Origin: Planctomycetota bacterium
GTDB lineage: Bacteria > Planctomycetota > UBA1135 > GCA-002686595
Assembly: GCA_016795325.1 (NCBI GenBank)
Contig: JAEUHY010000012.1
Location: 496,001-560,000 of the forward strand
Direction: 5' to 3'
DNA: 64,000 nt
Shown here piece after piece: positions 45,017 to 53,944 of this stretch. The position numbers and the translations under genes are program-made. Position 1 is the first letter of the stretch. Each line of letters begins with the position of its first letter. The notes beneath the pieces were generated by a model, which did not search any database, had not been told where the DNA came from, and saw only the letters and a list, made by a program, of their open reading frames with translations.

Positions 45017-46087
45017 TCAGAGCTGGCTGAGCCGCTCCTCGCGTTCCAGCGCGAGCAGAGCCTCATGCACGGCAGAGAGCTTACCGGCGAGCACTTGCTC
45101 CAGGGAGTAGTTCTCGTTGGCCCGGTGGTCGGTGACACGGTTTTGCGGCCAGTTGTAGGTGCGCACGCGCGAATTGCGGTCGCCGCTGCCCACCTGGCTC
45201 TTGCGCATGGCCGCGCGTTCGGCGTGTTGCCGCTCGCGCTCGGCCTCGAACAGGCGCGAGCGTAGAACGCGCAGCGCGCTCGCTCGGTTCTTGTGTTGCG
45301 ACTTGTTGTCCATGCAAATCGCAACGGTGCCCGTCGGGATGTGCGTGATGCGCACGGCGGACTCGGTCTTGTTGACGTGCTGTCCGCCGGCCCCGCCCGC
45401 GCGCATGGTCTCGATGCGCAGGTCGGAGGGATTGATCTCGAGGTCGACCTCTTCCGCCTCGGGCAGCACCGCGACGGTGGCCGCGGAGGTGTGGATGCGC
45501 CCCTGCGACTCCGTCTCGGGCACACGCTGCACACGGTGGCCGCCGGACTCGAACTTGAGCTTGCGCCACACGCCGTCGCCTTCGACAGCGAGCACCAGAT
45601 CGCGAAAGCCGCCGACCTCGGAGCTCGAAGCCTCGAAGATCTCGTGCTTCCAGCCCTGCGCCGTGAAGTAGTGCTCGTAGATCCGGAACAGGTCCGCGAC
45701 GAACAACGACGCCTCGTCGCCGCCGGTGCCGGCGCGGATCTCGATGATCACTTTGCGCCGCTCGTCGTCGGGTTCCGCGGTCAGCGCGTCGAGTACGTTG
45801 CGCTCGAGCGCCAGCGACTCGCCGTCGAGGCTCGCGAGTTCATCCTTGGCGAGCGCGGAAAACTCGGGATCGGAGAGCAGCGCCGACGCGTCCGCGCGCC
45901 GCCGCTCGATGTCCTCGAGCTTGTCGATCAGCTCCACCTGCTTCTGGAGCGCCCCACGCTCGCGCATCAGCTGGGGCAGCTTCTTCCCCGCGCCCGCCTG
46001 GGCCTGCGCGGAGATCTCCTCGGTCAACGCCTCGTACTTCGTGCGCGACTCGCGCAGCTTGCGCAGCAGTGCTTCAGCGAGGGCCAT
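45017..46087 (-). CDS. prfA: Peptide chain release factor 1
   Basis: RF1 terminates translation at UAA and UAG codons. The 356-residue protein has the PxT-type codon-recognition motif as PET in RVPETESQGRIHTSA, the GGQ hydrolysis motif in GGAGGQHVNKTESAV, and the RAGTGGDEASLF segment. The PxT motif separates it from RF2 (SPF). The ATG at 46087 gives the standard length. prmC, which modifies the GGQ glutamine, is nearby on the same strand. rpmE lies 75 bases upstream, giving the common rpmE-prfA-prmC order. Confidence 0.95.
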   Translation of the reverse strand: MALAEALLRKLRESRTKYEALTEEISAQAQAGAGKKLPQLMRERGALQKQVELIDKLEDIERRRADASALLSDPEFSALAKDELASLDGESLALERNVLDALTAEPDDERRKVIIEIRAGTGGDEASLFVADLFRIYEHYFTAQGWKHEIFEASSSEVGGFRDLVLAVEGDGVWRKLKFESGGHRVQRVPETESQGRIHTSAATVAVLPEAEEVDLEINPSDLRIETMRAGGAGGQHVNKTESAVRITHIPTGTVAICMDNKSQHKNRASALRVLRSRLFEAERERQHAERAAMRKSQVGSGDRNSRVRTYNWPQNRVTDHRANENYSLEQVLAGKLSAVHEALLALEREERLSQL

Positions 46088-46162
46088 GCGGCGGTCGTCG
46101 GCGCGCAGATGCGGCGCCGCCGGGCCGGAGCGTTCCGACCCGCCGCGGCGCCCTTACGACTC

Positions 46163-46378
46163 TCAGGCCTTTTCCGCAGTCTTCTTGCCGTAGCGGCGCA
46201 TGAAGCTGTCGATGCGGCCGGCGGCGTCGACGAACTTCTGCTTGCCCGTGTAGAACGGGTGGCACACGTTGCAGATTTCAACGCGCAGTTCCTTGACCGT
46301 GGCGCGCGTCTGGAACGTGTTGCCGCAGCCGCAGTGCACCTTGCAGTCGAAGTACTTGGGGTGGATGTCGGACTTCAT
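46163..46378 (-). CDS. rpmE: Ribosomal protein L31, zinc-type
   Basis: The 71-residue L31 bridges the two ribosomal subunits. It has the cysteines of the zinc-binding type (Cys12, Cys16, Cys18 and Cys36, Cys39), with [11 protein letters not shown] and [16 protein letters not shown] as the conserved signature. The ATG at 46378 starts MKSDIHPKY; the upstream start adds 12 residues. A sigma70-like promoter at 46472-46500 is about 90 bases upstream. It is followed by prfA. The zinc-free paralogue is not in the window. Confidence 0.96.
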   Translation of the reverse strand: MKSDIHPKYFDCKVHCGCGNTFQTRATVKELRVEICNVCHPFYTGKQKFVDAAGRIDSFMRRYGKKTAEKA

Positions 46379-46471
46379 CGGAAAAGGGTGCTCGCCGGTC
46401 TTGGTCGGCGGCATTGGGGATCAGAGAGTCAGGAGCGAGGGCGCTCGTTCGAACGGGAACGAGGGCCGAAA

Positions 46472-46500
46472 AGGGTAGCGGGAGGCTGGTGCGGCAGCAA
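46472..46500 (-). promoter_or_regulatory. Candidate sigma70-type promoter for rpmE
   Basis: Minus-strand TTGCTG (46500-46495) and TACCCT (46477-46472) are 17 bases apart. The start would be about 87 bases upstream of rpmE. It lies between maf and rpmE. Confidence 0.4.
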
Positions 46501-46535
46501 GGATCGGCTCCGCCGCCCTGTGACGTCAGTGGGCG

Positions 46536-47240
46536 TCACGTGAGGGGGCGCGAGCGGTCGAGCGCTCCGGCTCGGCGCAGCAACTCCAGCGTCAGGTTCA
46601 CGGGCAGCCCGACCACGTTGTCGAAGCCGCCCTCCTCGAGCGCGGTCACGAATCGGTCGGCGTTTTCCTGGATCGCGTAGCCGCCGGCCTTGTCGCGCCA
46701 CTCGCCGCTCGCCACGTACGCCGAGCGCTCCGCCGGCGCGATGGCGCGCATGGTGACCCACGTGCGCTCGCTCGCCGCGAACTCCAGGGAGTCGGCCCCG
46801 CGCAGCACGCACACGCCGGTGACCACCTGGTGGCGCGCTCGCGAAAGCGCTTCGAGCATGGCGTTGGCCTCCGCGGAGTCGGCCGGCTTGCCGAGCAGCC
46901 GCCAGGACGCGCCGTCGGGCACGGCGACGATCGTGTCGGCGCCGACGATCCAGCGCCCCGACGCCGCGCCGCCCAGGCGCTGCGCGCCCGCACGCGCCTT
47001 GCGGCACGCCAGTTCTAGCGCTGCGTCGGACGGCTCCGCGAACGCGGCGAGGTCCTCGTCCACGTCCGCCGGGCGCACACTGAAGCGCAGGCCGACGTCC
47101 GCGAGCAGCTGGCGTCGGCGCGGCGACGCGGAGGCGAGCACGATGCGCTCGAGTTCGTCGGTCGCCCCACTATCGCGCCCGTGTGTCGCCGCGCTGTCGC
47201 GCCCGTGTGTCGCCCCACTGTCGCGCCCGGATGTCGCCAC
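46536..47240 (-). CDS. maf: Maf-like nucleotide pyrophosphatase
   Basis: Maf family enzymes hydrolyse non-canonical or modified nucleoside triphosphates. The core of this 234-residue protein starts at VLASASPRRRQLLADVGL and contains GADTIVAVPD, GKPADSAEA, VTGVCVLRG, GEWRDKAGGYAIQ and GFDNVVGLPVNL, all standard. The first 30 residues are an odd 8-residue repeat (GRDSGATH, GRDSAATH, GRDSGATD) encoded by the 24-bp tandem repeat. The true start may be the GTG at 47141, which opens VLASASPRR, leaving the repeats upstream. Start choice is therefore uncertain; the core is not. Confidence 0.9.
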   Translation of the reverse strand: MATSGRDSGATHGRDSAATHGRDSGATDELERIVLASASPRRRQLLADVGLRFSVRPADVDEDLAAFAEPSDAALELACRKARAGAQRLGGAASGRWIVGADTIVAVPDGASWRLLGKPADSAEANAMLEALSRARHQVVTGVCVLRGADSLEFAASERTWVTMRAIAPAERSAYVASGEWRDKAGGYAIQENADRFVTALEEGGFDNVVGLPVNLTLELLRRAGALDRSRPLT

Positions 47241-47256
47241 GCCGTCGCGCTCCGCT
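47161..47256. repeat. 24-bp tandem repeat, four units
   Basis: The units start at 47161, 47185, 47209 and 47233; the fourth is degenerate. Each reads roughly GTCGCC-CCACTGTCGCGCCC-GTGT. The array covers the 5' end of maf and reaches the stop codon of the next gene. The 24-base unit keeps the maf frame, so unit changes would alter only the length of its N-terminus by 8 residues. Confidence 0.8.
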
Positions 47257-48362
47257 CAGGGCTTCTTCGTCGGCGCCTTCTTCTTGGGCGCAGACTTCTT
47301 GTCCGCCGCGGCCTTCTTCTTGGCCGCCGCAGCAGCGGCGTCCGCCTTCTTCTTGGCGACCGCCGCCTTCTTCTGCTCCTCGATCTTCTTCTTGGCCGCG
47401 GCCTGCTTGCGCGCAGCCTCCTCGGCCTTCTTGCGCGCGGCTTCCGCCTCGCGCTTACGCTGGGCATCGATCCGCGCCTGCTCCTTGGCGAGCCGCTCGT
47501 CTTCGGCAGCCTGCTTGCGCGCCGCGATGGCGGCCAAGCGCTCGGCGTCCTTGGCGCGCCGCGCGGCCTCGAACTCGGCCTTCTTGCGCTGCTTCTCAGC
47601 TTCCTTGCGCAGGCGCTCCTCTTCCTTCTTCGCGAGCACCGCCAGACGGGCAGCTTCGCGTGCGCGCTGCTGCTCCATGCGCTCTTGCTGGACCTTCCAG
47701 TCGCGGTAGGCCTTCTTGCCGAACTTGCAGTCGTCGACCAGCACGCACTGGTGGCAGGAAGGCTTGCGCGCGTCGCACCAACGGCTGGCGACCTCGCCGA
47801 ACTTGTAGGCGAACTCGAGTTCCTTGCCGTCGGGGATCAGCGGTTCGATCGACGCCCGAGCCTTCTTGATCGAGGCCGTGCGCGAGACCAGGCCGAGTCG
47901 ATCGAGCACGCGCACCAACGGCGGCGTGACGGGCAGTTCGCCGTTGCCGGCGATGTAGAGCAGGTGGTGCGCCATCGCCATGCCGATGTACGGCAGGATC
48001 GAGACGAAGCGCTGGGTCGACTGCGGATCGTCGCGCAGGAACTCCAGCGACATGCCGTGGCTGCGCTGGAACACTTCCTGGAGGTACTCGCGCACCTCGC
48101 GCGCAACGGCGACGCCCTTGGGGCCCAGTTGCAGCACCCCGTTGATCTCCTGCGCCTGCGCGATGCGCAGCTCGTTCCAATCCGCGTAGGAATCGATCAG
48201 CTTGCGCAGCGCGGCTTTGGAAGCGTCGGCTGGGAGCTTGCGCCGCAGCGCGAAGTACAGGCCCTGCTGCACCAGACTGGCGTCGGGCAGCGTCTCGGGG
48301 AGCGGGTACTGGGGCTCGACCTTGGCGAGCAGCTTGGAGGCGATGTCGGACTTCTTGGCCAC
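47256..48362 (-). CDS. Endonuclease III-like protein lacking catalytic residues, with basic coiled-coil tail
   Basis: Residues of about 30-215 of this 368-residue protein resemble the helix-hairpin-helix endonuclease III family. They include the full iron-sulfur ligand set C196-x6-C203-x2-C206-x5-C212. The catalytic lysine of the LPGVGRKTA loop is replaced (LPYIGMAMA, Ala129) and the catalytic aspartate of VDTHIFRV is replaced (VTPPLVRV, Thr146). The rest, residues 216-368, is a Lys/Ala/Glu-rich coiled coil ending in a Lys/Pro tail. It probably binds DNA or RNA without cutting (inference). The start is GTG. It is followed by maf. Confidence 0.8.
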   Translation of the reverse strand: MAKKSDIASKLLAKVEPQYPLPETLPDASLVQQGLYFALRRKLPADASKAALRKLIDSYADWNELRIAQAQEINGVLQLGPKGVAVAREVREYLQEVFQRSHGMSLEFLRDDPQSTQRFVSILPYIGMAMAHHLLYIAGNGELPVTPPLVRVLDRLGLVSRTASIKKARASIEPLIPDGKELEFAYKFGEVASRWCDARKPSCHQCVLVDDCKFGKKAYRDWKVQQERMEQQRAREAARLAVLAKKEEERLRKEAEKQRKKAEFEAARRAKDAERLAAIAARKQAAEDERLAKEQARIDAQRKREAEAARKKAEEAARKQAAAKKKIEEQKKAAVAKKKADAAAAAAKKKAAADKKSAPKKKAPTKKP

Positions 48363-48637
48363 GCGGAAGCGATCTCGAGGTCAGCGGTGCTGAGGGTCGG
48401 GGAGCGCGCCCGAAAGCGCGCGCAAACACTGAGGAACAGCCCGGGCCGCGAACGGCGACGCGAGGCGCTGCGCCAACCGCAGACGCGCACGCTTGCGTTC
48501 GCGGGCCGTTCCGAACGCCCTCGGGACGCACCGAGGGGTTCGGCGCCGCGCGGCTGGGCGCGCGCGACGCGACAAGCAACTCGAGAGCTGCGTCGAGCGT
48601 CCGCGGTGCACGCCGCGGCACTTCGACGCCGCCGGCG

Positions 48638-49042
48638 CTACTTCTTCGCCTTCTCGTCCTTCTTGGGCTGACGGCGGCGCTTGGGACGCGCAGCCTTCGC
48701 GGCGACGCGTGCGGCCTTGGCGCTCTCGCGACGCGCCTTGGTCGCGGTCTTGGCCTTGCGACCCGAGCGGTCGTGCTCAGGCTTGGGGCGGAAGGTGGTC
48801 ACGCCCGCGTCGCGCAGCAGCGTGCGAACGGTCGGGCTCAGGCGCGCGCCTTGCCCGATCCAGTACTCCGCGCGCTCCTTGTTGAACTGCGTTTCGCGTT
48901 CCGCCGAGCTGGCGCGCGGATCGTAGAAGCCGAGCTTCTCGATCACGGCGCCGTCGCGCGGGGCGCGCGGGTCGGCGACGGAGATGCGGTACGAGGGGAG
49001 GTTCTTGCGGCCTTCGCGCTTGAGACGGATGACGACGGACAT
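48638..49042 (-). CDS. rpsP: Ribosomal protein S16 with a basic extension
   Basis: S16 is a 30S subunit protein. The first 85 residues are standard (MSVVIRLKREGRKNLPSYRI, KLGFYDPRASS, YWIGQGARLSPTVRTLLRDAG). Residues of about 90-134 are an added Lys/Arg/Ala-rich tail (KAARVAAKAARPKRRRQPKK), which most S16 proteins lack. It is downstream of ffh, with a predicted sigma70 promoter at 49159-49187. rimM, trmD and rplS, which often follow, are absent. Confidence 0.94.
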   Translation of the reverse strand: MSVVIRLKREGRKNLPSYRISVADPRAPRDGAVIEKLGFYDPRASSAERETQFNKERAEYWIGQGARLSPTVRTLLRDAGVTTFRPKPEHDRSGRKAKTATKARRESAKAARVAAKAARPKRRRQPKKDEKAKK

Positions 49043-49158
49043 GGATGGACGGGTGGAGGGAGTGAGCTCGCGGCCGGGCTCTGGACTATTGGTCGCGTTG
49101 GTCGGGACGCACGCGAGCCGCGCCCGGCGGGCTCGTCGGACGCTGCGAAAGGGCGGAG

Positions 49159-49187
49159 AGCATAATGACGCAGCACGCGGCCAACAA
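49159..49187 (-). promoter_or_regulatory. Candidate sigma70-type promoter for rpsP
   Basis: Minus-strand TTGTTG (49187-49182) and TATGCT (49164-49159) are separated by 17 bases. The predicted start would give a leader of about 110 bases before rpsP. It lies in the ffh-rpsP gap (49043-49255). Confidence 0.45.
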
Positions 49188-49255
49188 GCACCGATCCGCG
49201 AGCGCGTCAGGCCAGGCCCGGGCGCGTGCTCGCCGCGGACTCGGGCCCCGCCGCA

Positions 49256-50881
49256 TCACTTGCGCTTCTTGCGCTGCTGGTCCTTCTTGCGTTTCGAGCC
49301 GCTCTGGCGCGTCGGTGAGCTCCCCATCGGACGGCCCGGGGCGCCGCCCCCGCCGAGGCCGGGCATGCCGCCCGGGCCACCGAGGCCTCCGCCGAGACCT
49401 CCACCGAGGCCGGGCATTCCACCGCCGCGCGGGCCGCCGCCGAACAGGCCGCCCAGGCCGCCGAGCCCACCCAGGCCCCCCATTCCGCCGAACAAGCCGC
49501 CGCCGCCGGGGCCGGCCGCGAGTTCGCCCGAGGGCGACATCGAGCGCAGGGTGTCCTGCTTCTGCTTCGCGCCCAACTGGGCCCCGAGCCCGAGCTTGTT
49601 GAGCTCCTTCATCATGCGCTTCATGCCCTGGTGGGCCTTGAGCAGCTCACCCACGGCGTTGGGATCCTGGCCGGCCCCGCGGGCGATGCGCCGCCGCCGC
49701 GACATGTCGATCATCTCGGGACGCAGGCGCTCGCGCGGCGTCATCGAGGTGAACAGCGCTTCCATGCGCGCGAAACGCTTGTCGTCGACGAGCTTGTCGA
49801 GGTCCCCCAGCTGGCCCATCCCGGGCATCATCGAGAGCACCTTCTTCATCGGCCCCAGGCGCTTGATCATGCGCAGCTGGGCGAGCATGTCCTCGAGCGT
49901 GAAATCGCCCAGGACCATCTTCTCGAACGAGGCCTGAGCCTCCTCTTCGCTGATCTTGGAGGCCGCCGACTCCACCAGCCCCACGACGTCGCCCATGCCG
50001 AGGATGCGGCCGGCCATGCGCTTGGGATGGAAGGCGTCGAGGTCGTCGATCTTCTCGCCCATGCCGGCGAACAGGATCGGGCGGCCGACGATCGACTTGA
50101 TCGAGAGCGCCGCGCCGCCGCGCGCGTCGCCGTCGAGCTTGGTGAGGATCAGACCCGTGAGCGCCAGCTTCTCGTGGAAGGCCTGCGCGGAGCGCACGGC
50201 GTCCTGACCGGTCATCGCGTCGACGACCAGGATCTGGTTGTGCGGCTGCGTGCGGCGCGCGACCTCGGCAACCTCGGCCATCATCTCGTCGTCGACGTGC
50301 AGTCGGCCGGCGGTGTCGAGGATCACGAGGTCGAAGCCGTTCTGGCGTGCGTGCGCGACGCCCCGCGCACACACCTCCGGCGCCGCGTGGCCCTCGGCGT
50401 GGAACACGGCCACGCCGATCTTCGCGCCGAGCACCTTGAGTTGCTCCACCGCGGCGGGCCGCTTGACGTCGGCAGCCACGAGCAGCGGACGGCGCTTGTG
50501 CTTCTCGACGAAGTGCTTGGCGAGCTTGGCGCACGTGGTGGTCTTGCCCGCGCCCTGCAAACCCGCCATGAGCACGATCGTCGGCGGCTGCTTGGCGAAT
50601 TCGAGCTGGCCGTCCTCGGGGCCCATCAAGGCCACGAGTTCTTCGTGGCAGGCGTGGATGAACTGCTGCGAGGCCTCGACGCCCTTGATCACCTTCGCGC
50701 CGAGCACGCGCTCGCGCACGCGTTCGGTGAAGTCCGCGGCGACCTTGAAGTGGACGTCGGCTTCGAGCAGCGCCGCGCGCACGGCGCGCAGCCCTTCCTC
50801 GATGTTCTCGGGACGGAGTTCCGCCTGGCCGCGGAGGAAGGTGAACGCGCCGGACAGGCGTTGGGTGAGCGATTCGAACAT
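49256..50881 (-). CDS. ffh: Signal recognition particle protein Ffh
   Basis: Ffh is the GTPase of the signal recognition particle that targets membrane proteins co-translationally. The 541 residues have the NG domain (GLQGAGKTTTCAKLA, LVILDTAGRLHVDD, LTKLDGDARGGAAL) and the Met-rich M domain with the RNA-binding SRRRRIARGAG. The C-terminus is a long Gly/Met-rich tail (about residues 455-520) ending in basic KRKKDQQRKKRK. The ~450-residue length of typical Ffh is exceeded by this tail. The 4.5S RNA gene was not recognised in the window. Confidence 0.95.
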   Translation of the reverse strand: MFESLTQRLSGAFTFLRGQAELRPENIEEGLRAVRAALLEADVHFKVAADFTERVRERVLGAKVIKGVEASQQFIHACHEELVALMGPEDGQLEFAKQPPTIVLMAGLQGAGKTTTCAKLAKHFVEKHKRRPLLVAADVKRPAAVEQLKVLGAKIGVAVFHAEGHAAPEVCARGVAHARQNGFDLVILDTAGRLHVDDEMMAEVAEVARRTQPHNQILVVDAMTGQDAVRSAQAFHEKLALTGLILTKLDGDARGGAALSIKSIVGRPILFAGMGEKIDDLDAFHPKRMAGRILGMGDVVGLVESAASKISEEEAQASFEKMVLGDFTLEDMLAQLRMIKRLGPMKKVLSMMPGMGQLGDLDKLVDDKRFARMEALFTSMTPRERLRPEMIDMSRRRRIARGAGQDPNAVGELLKAHQGMKRMMKELNKLGLGAQLGAKQKQDTLRSMSPSGELAAGPGGGGLFGGMGGLGGLGGLGGLFGGGPRGGGMPGLGGGLGGGLGGPGGMPGLGGGGAPGRPMGSSPTRQSGSKRKKDQQRKKRK

Positions 50882-50961
50882 GGTCGTGAAGCGCGCAGGT
50901 TACTCGGGCACGGCCCGCGGCGCGCGCGGGCCAGACAATTTGGCCCGGCGCCTGGCGGCGA

Positions 50962-51840
50962 CTACTCGCGCGTCGCCAGCACCGGACGTTCCCCGGAACG
51001 CGCCAAGAACCCACCCATCGCCGCCGTGGTGTACAGCGCGACAGCGGCGGGCACCGTGGCCAGCATTCCGACGAACAGCCCCGGGCACAGCCCCAGGAAG
51101 AGCGCGATCAGCATGAGCGGGATCATGGCCAGCAACACCGCGAGCATCGGCCAGAACTGACCGGAGCTGCGTTCGATGGCGACGCGAAAGGCGCGGAGTG
51201 CGTCGCGCTCGCCGTAGGCGATGGCGGACATCCACCACAGGATCCGCACGCTCCCGTAGACAACGCCCGCAAGCCACACCAGGACACCGACGCCGATGAC
51301 AAGCCAACTCAAGGGGTCGCCGTCCGTGGCGAAGTAGAGCGCAGCTCCCGGGCCGACGGTGAGCCCCGCGAGGACCGCGAACAGGACGGGCACGGCGACC
51401 TGCGCCAACAGCGACGCCAGCAGGGACGTGAGGTAGCCCTCGGTCGCGAACATGCGTTCGACGCCCGGACGTCGGCCGCGGCACAGTTCGAGGGCGAAGC
51501 GCGCCATGCCCAAGTTCACGTACGCCGCGAGCGGCAGCGCGAGCACGTAGTTCACGCCCTGGAACGTGTACCAGTTGCTCGTGAACGGAGTCTGAATGTC
51601 GATCTCCAAGGCCAGCGCGACGATCTCCATCGCCAACGACACCGAGAACTGGACGATCATCGCCAGCAGGAACGCGACCACGGTCAGCGGATGCGCGCGC
51701 AGCGCGTTCCACGCAAACGTGTAGACCTCCAGCGGATCCCACTCGAGCGGCGCGCCGGGCTCGCGACGGAGCTCGGGCTGCGGCTCGGGACCGGACTGCG
51801 GCGGTCGAAACGGATCGTCGGACTCGGCGCGGTTCTCCAT
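50962..51840 (-). CDS. Multi-pass membrane protein, unknown
   Basis: The 292-residue protein has a Pro-rich, charged N-terminus (EPQPELRREPGAPLEW) and then about six hydrophobic segments (HPLTVVAFLLAMIVQFSV, YVLALPLAAYVNLGMARFAL, AVPVLFAVLAGLTV, SWLVIGVGVLVWLAGVVYG, MLAVLLAMIPLMLIALFLGL, ATVPAAVALYTTAAMGGFL). The DPLEVYTFAWNALRAHPL opening resembles the DUF975-like membrane proteins, but the match is not firm. It is 54 bases downstream of murA on the same strand, so probably co-transcribed. Confidence 0.7.
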   Translation of the reverse strand: MENRAESDDPFRPPQSGPEPQPELRREPGAPLEWDPLEVYTFAWNALRAHPLTVVAFLLAMIVQFSVSLAMEIVALALEIDIQTPFTSNWYTFQGVNYVLALPLAAYVNLGMARFALELCRGRRPGVERMFATEGYLTSLLASLLAQVAVPVLFAVLAGLTVGPGAALYFATDGDPLSWLVIGVGVLVWLAGVVYGSVRILWWMSAIAYGERDALRAFRVAIERSSGQFWPMLAVLLAMIPLMLIALFLGLCPGLFVGMLATVPAAVALYTTAAMGGFLARSGERPVLATRE

Positions 51841-51894
51841 GGGCCCCGCAAGCCTATCCGAGCGACGCTCCGAGCCGCTCGTCGAGAGCCCGAC

Positions 51895-53277
51895 TCACGC
51901 GCCGCTGGGAAGCGGCGTCGCCGGCACGATCACCTTGTCGCGCAGCGGCGCGGAACTCGCCGGTTCCTCGTCGGGCTCGCTGGTGTCGATCGAGACGTTC
52001 TCGTCGACACGCACGATCGAAGCGCCGATCTCCTTCAGGCGCTCCTCGATGCGCTCGTAGCCGCGGTCGATGTGGTACACGCGGTGCACCTCGGTCTGGC
52101 CGCGCGCGACCAGGCCCGCGAGCACCAGCGCCGCGGATGCACGCAGGTCCGACGCCATGACTTGCGCGCCGGTCAACTGGGCCGGCCCCATGACGATGGC
52201 GGAGGCGCCCTGGCGGCGGATGTTCGCACCCATGCGCATCAACTCCGCCACGTGCATGTAGCGGTCGGGGAAGATCGTCTCGCTGATCAAGCTCATGCCG
52301 CGCGCCGTGGTCATGAGCGCCATCCACTGCGCCTGCAGGTCGGTCGGGAAGGCCGGGTACGGCAGCGTCGTGACATCGGTCGGGCGCGGGCCGTAGGCGC
52401 GGGTGTCGTAGGGCACCGTCGCGATCCAGTCCTCGCCATGGTCGTAGGCGAGGCCAGCTTCGCTCAGGCGCTCGAGGAGGATCATCAGATGGTCGGGGCG
52501 GCAGTTCTCGACGCGCACCGCGCCGCCCGTCAAGGCGCCCGCGATCACGAACGTGCCCGCCTCGATGCGGTCGGGGATCACCGCGTGCTCGGCGCCGTGC
52601 AGGCGCTTCACGCCTTCGATTTCGATGCGCGGCGAGCCCAAGCCGTGGATCTTCGCGCCCATCTTGATCAGGCAGTCGCCCAGGTCGACGACCTCCGGTT
52701 CGCACGCGGCGCCGTGGATCACGGTGCGGCCCTTGGCCAGCGTCGCAGCCATCATCACGTTGGCGGTGCCCAGCACGGTCGGCCCCTGCGCGCCGCCCAG
52801 GTACATCTCGCTGCCCACCAGACCGCTGAAGGCCTCGGCGCGCACGTCGCCGCCGTCGAGGTCGACCTTCGCGCCGAGCGCGCGCATGCCCTTCATGTGC
52901 AGGTCGATCGGGCGCACGCCGATCACGCAGCCGCCCGGGAGGCTGACGCAGGCGCGGTGCATGCGCGCCAGCAGCGGGCCGAGAACGGTGACGGAGCCGC
53001 GCATGCGGCGCACGTGCTCCCAGGTCGCCTCGCTGCGCGGAACCGAGGCAGAGCAGACTTCGATGGCGCCGTCGGAGTGCTGCACCACGCGCGAACCCAG
53101 GCTCTCGAGCACCTTGAGCATGGAGCGCACGTCGGCCACGCGCGGCGCGTTCGGAATCACGAGCGGTTCGTCGGTGAGCAGCGAGGCCGCCAGCACCGGA
53201 AGCACCGCGTTCTTCGAACCCGCGACCTTGACCGAGCCGCGCAGCGGTCGGCCGCCCTGAATGACCAGCTTGTCCAT
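51895..53277 (-). CDS. murA: UDP-N-acetylglucosamine 1-carboxyvinyltransferase MurA
   Basis: MurA makes the first committed step of peptidoglycan synthesis, adding enolpyruvyl to UDP-GlcNAc. The 460-residue protein has the [15 protein letters not shown] start, [20 protein letters not shown] with the catalytic Cys117, [18 protein letters not shown] and [20 protein letters not shown]. Because the reactive Cys is kept, fosfomycin sensitivity is expected (inference). The C-terminus has an extra, disordered-looking 40-residue tail. Its presence supports an ability to make peptidoglycan. Confidence 0.95.
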   Translation of the reverse strand: MDKLVIQGGRPLRGSVKVAGSKNAVLPVLAASLLTDEPLVIPNAPRVADVRSMLKVLESLGSRVVQHSDGAIEVCSASVPRSEATWEHVRRMRGSVTVLGPLLARMHRACVSLPGGCVIGVRPIDLHMKGMRALGAKVDLDGGDVRAEAFSGLVGSEMYLGGAQGPTVLGTANVMMAATLAKGRTVIHGAACEPEVVDLGDCLIKMGAKIHGLGSPRIEIEGVKRLHGAEHAVIPDRIEAGTFVIAGALTGGAVRVENCRPDHLMILLERLSEAGLAYDHGEDWIATVPYDTRAYGPRPTDVTTLPYPAFPTDLQAQWMALMTTARGMSLISETIFPDRYMHVAELMRMGANIRRQGASAIVMGPAQLTGAQVMASDLRASAALVLAGLVARGQTEVHRVYHIDRGYERIEERLKEIGASIVRVDENVSIDTSEPDEEPASSAPLRDKVIVPATPLPSGA

Positions 53278-53446
53278 CGACGATCTTCCTCACACGCGCT
53301 GTTCGCCGGCGGCGCTCGTCTCCACACGAGCACTCAGCGCGGCGATCCACGGCGCAGCGAGGTTTCAGCACAACCGCGCGCCCAGTTCCAGCATCGTGCG
53401 CACGATCGCGCGAAGCGATTGCGCGGCCGCAGCTTGCGGCGACGGC

Positions 53447-53791
53447 TCAGAACAAACGCGGCAACATGGCGCCCAGCCGTCGGCCGCCGAGCACGTGCAA
53501 GTGCAGATGATCGACTTCCTGTCCGCCGTGCTCACGTGCGTTGGTGATCACGCGAAAGCCACGCTCGAGTCCGGCCTCGCGCGCCACCCGCGCGGCGACG
53601 CTCAGCAACTCGCCGGCGAGTTGGGGATCGTCGAGCTCCCACAGCGACGCGACGTGCTCGCGTGGGGTGACGAGCAGGTGGGTCGGCGCGAGGGGCCGGA
53701 TGTCGTGGAAGGCGAGGACGCGCTCGCCGTCGTGCACCACCCGGGCCGGGGCCTCGCCCCGGGCGATCCGACAGAAGATGCAGGCTGCCAT
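53447..53791 (-). CDS. HIT-family nucleotide hydrolase
   Basis: The 114-residue protein is a HIT hydrolase (adenosine 5'-monophosphoramidase-like). It has CIFCRIARGEAPARVVHD with a zinc-type CxxC, HDIRPLAPTHLLVTPREH and the HIT motif HLHLHVLGG. The ATG at 53791 starts at MAACIFC, which fits the family; the longer start upstream is rejected. It is divergent from the TPR/alpha-CTD gene across 153 bases and about 170 bases downstream of murA. Confidence 0.92.
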   Translation of the reverse strand: MAACIFCRIARGEAPARVVHDGERVLAFHDIRPLAPTHLLVTPREHVASLWELDDPQLAGELLSVAARVAREAGLERGFRVITNAREHGGQEVDHLHLHVLGGRRLGAMLPRLF

Positions 53792-53837
53792 GCCCGCCAC
53801 TGTACGTGCTCGTCCGCGGCCCGCCGGGGTTCGCAAG

Positions 53838-53867
53838 TTGACGCCTGCGCGCGCCAACCGATATCCT
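53838..53867 (+). promoter_or_regulatory. Candidate sigma70-type promoter for the TPR/alpha-CTD gene
   Basis: TTGACG at 53838-53843 and TATCCT at 53862-53867 are separated by 18 bases, about 77 bases before the ATG at 53945. It is the best consensus match in the window's intergenic regions. Confidence 0.5.
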
Positions 53868-53944
53868 CCCCCGCTTGCGTTGACCCTCCCTGGGCCGCGC
53901 CTGCCCGCTCCGCCCTACTCTTTGCCCCCTCTTTGGCCCCAGCG

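Noticed and set aside
46520..46539. GTGACG/CGTCAC inverted repeat at the maf end
   Set aside because: A six-base stem overlapping the maf stop; likely chance in this composition.
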